Source: Amycolatopsis camponoti (lineage in GTDB: Bacteria > Actinomycetota > Actinomycetes > Mycobacteriales > Pseudonocardiaceae). Taken from it: a DNA stretch of 64,000 nucleotides. The DNA lies in assembly GCF_902497555.1 (NCBI RefSeq), contig NZ_CABVGP010000001.1, forward strand, positions 1,840,501 through 1,904,500. Direction: 5' to 3'. Below, one piece after another: positions 61,799 to 64,000 of the stretch; positions within the stretch are counted from its first letter, which is position 1, and every line of letters starts with the position of its first letter. A model generated the notes under the pieces. That model was not told the DNA's origin. It did not search any database and saw nothing but the letters and a program-made list of their open reading frames with translations. Made by a program: the position numbers and the translations under genes.

Positions 61799-62593
61799 GT
61801 GCGGGTACACGTCGTCTCGGACGTGCACGGCAACGTCGACGGGCTGAAGCGCGCGGGAGACGGGGCCGACGCCCTGGTCGTGCTCGGCGACCTGGTCGAC
61901 TTCGTCGACTACCACGACCACGAAAAGGGCATCATGGGCGCCCTGTTCGGCGCGGAGAAGGTGGCCGGGTTCGCCCGCCTGCGCCGGGAGGGCACCCGTG
62001 ACGAAACCGTTGCCTACTCACGGACGCTCTGGGCGAGCCTCGACGACCCGGCCGGCGCCGTCGACGAGGCCATCCGCACCCAGTACGCGGCGCTCTTCGC
62101 GGCGATGACCGCGCCCACCTACGCCACCCCCGGCAACGTCGACACCCCGGCGCTGTGGCCCGAGTTCGCCGGCGAGGGCATCCGGGTCCTCGACGGGGAG
62201 GTGGCCGAGATCGGCGGCCTGCGGTTCGGGTTCGTCGGCGGCGCGCTGCTGCCCGACGGCGTCGTGCCGCGTCCCCGCAAGGGCGCCGCCTGGCGTCCCT
62301 ACCTGCGCGTTCGCGAAGACTACGACGCGAGTGTGGCCCAGCTCACCGAGGTCGACGTCCTCTGCACGCACGGCCCGCCGGCGCTGCCGGAGCTGACCTA
62401 CGACGTCGTCGCGCGCCGCGCCGAGATCGGCTCGACGGCCCTGCTCGACCTCATCCACGCCCAGCGGCCGCGCTGGTCGGTGTTCGGGCACGTGCACCAG
62501 CCGCTCGCCCCACGCGCCCGGGTCGGGCTGACCGAGTGCCGTAACGTCGGTCACTTCAAGGAGACCGGGCAGCCGTACGTGCTGCGCTGGTGA
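61799..62593 (+). CDS. Metallophosphoesterase
   Basis: A 264-residue calcineurin-like phosphoesterase with all metal motifs: SDVHGN (about 7-12), GDLVD (about 31-35), GNVD (about 106), CTHGPP (about 188) and GHVHQP (about 230). Hydrolyses a phosphoester; substrate unknown. GTG 61799 follows GAGGGGGCCAGGG. Placed between two SRPBCC proteins, suggesting a lipid-phosphate or envelope role, which is an inference. Confidence 0.9.
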   Translation: MRVHVVSDVHGNVDGLKRAGDGADALVVLGDLVDFVDYHDHEKGIMGALFGAEKVAGFARLRREGTRDETVAYSRTLWASLDDPAGAVDEAIRTQYAALFAAMTAPTYATPGNVDTPALWPEFAGEGIRVLDGEVAEIGGLRFGFVGGALLPDGVVPRPRKGAAWRPYLRVREDYDASVAQLTEVDVLCTHGPPALPELTYDVVARRAEIGSTALLDLIHAQRPRWSVFGHVHQPLAPRARVGLTECRNVGHFKETGQPYVLRW

Positions 62594-62620
62594 CCGACCG
62601 CGGCGGCTACGCTTCGTCCC

Positions 62621-63055
62621 ATGGCCGAGCAGTCCACACAGTCCATCGAGGTCGACGCCGAGCCCAGCCGGGTGATGGCCGTGATCGCCGACTTCCCCGC
62701 GTACCCGGAATGGGCCAAGGCCGTCCGGCAGACCGAGGTCCTCGACACCGACGGTGACGGGCGCGCCAAGCAGGTCAAGCTCACCCTCGACGCGGGCCCG
62801 ATCAAGGACGTCTACACCCTCGAGTACGACTGGGACGGTGACGGCCTCGGCGTCAGCTGGCACCTGGTCAAGGGCCAGATGCAGAAGGCGCAGAACGGCC
62901 GGTACGCGCTGGAGGACCTCGGCGGCCGCACCCGCGTGACGTACACGCTGTCGGTCGAGCTGGCGCTGCCGATGATCGGCCTGCTGCGCCGCAAGGCCGA
63001 GAAGATGGTCATGGACACCGCGCTGAAGGAGCTCAAGAAGCGGGCCGAGGGGTAG
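62621..63055 (+). CDS. SRPBCC (cyclase/dehydrase) protein, Rv2185c-like
   Basis: A 144-residue START-like lipid-binding fold: SIEVDAEPSRVMAVIADFPAYPEWA at the N-terminus, VYTLEYDWDGDG and a long C-terminal helix with RRKAEKMVMDTALKELKKRAEG. Homologous by position and appearance to the conserved mycobacterial protein next to fadD15 and the ArsA-like ATPase. Probably a hydrophobic ligand carrier. The ATPase gene starts 4 bases after its stop. Confidence 0.85.
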   Translation: MAEQSTQSIEVDAEPSRVMAVIADFPAYPEWAKAVRQTEVLDTDGDGRAKQVKLTLDAGPIKDVYTLEYDWDGDGLGVSWHLVKGQMQKAQNGRYALEDLGGRTRVTYTLSVELALPMIGLLRRKAEKMVMDTALKELKKRAEG

Positions 63056-63059
63056 CCGC

Positions 63060-64000
63060 GTGCGGATCCTGCTGTTCACCGGCAAGGGGGGTGTCGGGAA
63101 GACGACGCTGGCCGCGGCCACCGGCGCCGCCCTGGCCGCTCGCGGCAGGAAGACGCTCGTCGTGTCCACCGACCCGGCACACTCGCTCGGCGACGCCTTC
63201 GGGCGCGGTCTCGGCGCCGAACCGTCCGAAGTGGACGCTCTGCTCTCCGCCGTCCAGATCGACTCGCGGACGCTGGTCGACACCACCTGGCACCGGCTGC
63301 GGGCCGAGGTGCAGTCGGTCCTGTCCGGCGCCGGCCTCGACACTTTGGACGCCGAGGAACTCACGGTGCTGCCCGGCGTCGACGAGTTGCTCGCCCTCAC
63401 CGAAGTCCGGCGGCTCGCCGAAGACGGGCCGTGGGAGACCATCGTCGTCGACTGCGGGCCGACGGCCGAGACACTGCGGCTGCTCGCCCTGCCCGAAGCC
63501 TTCTCCGGCTACCTGACCCGCGTGTTCGGCCGCCGCGTCTCGGACTCCGTGCGCCGGCTCGGCGTCCACCTGGACGCCCTGCGCGCACTGCTCACCGAGC
63601 CGTCGGTGACCACGGTCCGGCTGGTGCTGACGCCGGAGCGGGTCGTCGTCGCCGAAGCGCGGCGCACGCTCAGCTCCCTGGCCCTGCGCGGGATCGCCGT
63701 CGACGGCCTGATCGCCAACCGGCTGATGCCCGCGCCCGGGTTCTGGCGCGGCGGCGCCGGGTCCTGGCTGCGCACCCGGCGGGCGCAGCAGGACGCCGTG
63801 CTGGCCGAACTGTCCGCCGCCGGGTTCACGGCGGTGTCCCGCGTCGAGCACCGGGCCGTCGAGCCGGTCGGGCTGCCCGCGCTGCTGGAGATCGCCGCCG
63901 GGCTCTACGGCGACGGCGATCCGCTGGCCGGCGACGGCACCCCGGTCACGCCGCTGTTGCGGGTCCGCCCGGCGCCGGACGGCTACACGCTGCGCATCGC
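63060..64000 (+). CDS. ArsA/GET3-like P-loop ATPase, 3' end outside window
   Basis: At least 313 residues, open to the window end. The GTG at 63060 starts VRILLFTGKGGVGKTTLAAA, the deviant Walker A of the ArsA/MinD class, followed by STDPAHSLGDAFG (switch I), VVDCGPTAETLRLL (switch II) and LIANRLMP. Without arsenic genes nearby it is unlikely to drive an arsenite pump. Position matches Rv2184c, suggesting a role with the SRPBCC and FadD15-like proteins at the envelope. Confidence 0.9.
   Translation, partial: MRILLFTGKGGVGKTTLAAATGAALAARGRKTLVVSTDPAHSLGDAFGRGLGAEPSEVDALLSAVQIDSRTLVDTTWHRLRAEVQSVLSGAGLDTLDAEELTVLPGVDELLALTEVRRLAEDGPWETIVVDCGPTAETLRLLALPEAFSGYLTRVFGRRVSDSVRRLGVHLDALRALLTEPSVTTVRLVLTPERVVVAEARRTLSSLALRGIAVDGLIANRLMPAPGFWRGGAGSWLRTRRAQQDAVLAELSAAGFTAVSRVEHRAVEPVGLPALLEIAAGLYGDGDPLAGDGTPVTPLLRVRPAPDGYTLRI

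Noticed and set aside
63060..64000. Arsenite pump ATPase
   Set aside because: No arsB, arsR or arsC genes are nearby, and the neighbours match the conserved non-arsenic cluster near fadD15.
1..64000. CRISPR arrays, tRNA or rRNA genes, transposases or prophage genes
   Set aside because: None could be recognised by reading the sequence. The only mobile-like signal is the repeat-bracketed gene near 49.1-49.7 kb, which has no integrase.

Overview
The window is chromosomal DNA from a very high-GC actinomycete, most like the Pseudonocardiaceae (an Amycolatopsis-type genome). Pointers are GTG/TTG starts, ATGA/GTGA start-stop overlaps, a B12-dependent ribonucleotide reductase, an IdeR-type iron regulator, a mycothiol-type DinB protein and a complete Mce4-type steroid importer. 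The genus is an inference from gene content. I saw no rRNA, tRNA or CRISPR.

Layout. 1-4.5 kb: 3' part of nrdJ, a decayed PEP-mutase-family gene, a small ribbon-helix-helix/VOC operon behind a perfect palindrome, and a diiron ferritin-like protein. 4.5-6.1 kb: TetR regulator divergent from azoreductase plus an SMR exporter, with a 29-bp inverted repeat between them. 6.1-12.4 kb: S9 peptidase, membrane-anchored zinc peptidase, DinB protein, MocR regulator with a coupled small gene, CBS protein. 12.4-17.6 kb: large SF1 helicase with an inserted coiled coil, then a DUF4139 protein. 17.7-25.6 kb: secreted S15 peptidase, YdcF-like protein, BBE-type oxidase, two-component system, secreted M23 peptidase, DUF4192 protein. 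25.6-29.0 kb: decayed copies of the galE 3' end, then galE, galK and ideR. 29.1-35.2 kb: sulfurtransferase, then acuC next to a GNAT/acyl-CoA-synthetase lysine acetyltransferase, then a serine hydrolase.

35.3-49.0 kb is a steroid uptake and side-chain degradation locus. It follows, from memory, the gene order of M. tuberculosis Rv3505-Rv3492c: fadE27-fadE26, divergent fdxD-hsd4A, yrbE4A-yrbE4B, mce4A-F and two Mce-associated genes, plus one extra SDR. A KstR-type box lies in the divergent promoter and a weaker one before hsd4A. From yrbE4B onward every start overlaps the preceding stop. Just after it, a lower-GC DUF4760-like gene sits between two perfect 21-bp direct repeats, one of which is the 3' end of the last Mce-associated gene. 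It looks like an insertion between two convergent genes.

49.7-59.4 kb: a hypothetical gene, class Ic aspartate aminotransferase, Tat-exported ferritin-like protein, FAD monooxygenase, then a cellobiose-type (Ceb-like) module: LacI regulator, ABC binding lipoprotein, two permeases and GH1 beta-glucosidase. Two different operator palindromes lie in its divergent promoter. 59.4-64 kb: FadD15-like acyl-CoA synthetase, two SRPBCC proteins, a metallophosphoesterase and an ArsA-like ATPase cut by the window end, resembling the mycobacterial fadD15 neighbourhood. Most convergent gene pairs or operon ends are separated by strong inverted repeats.
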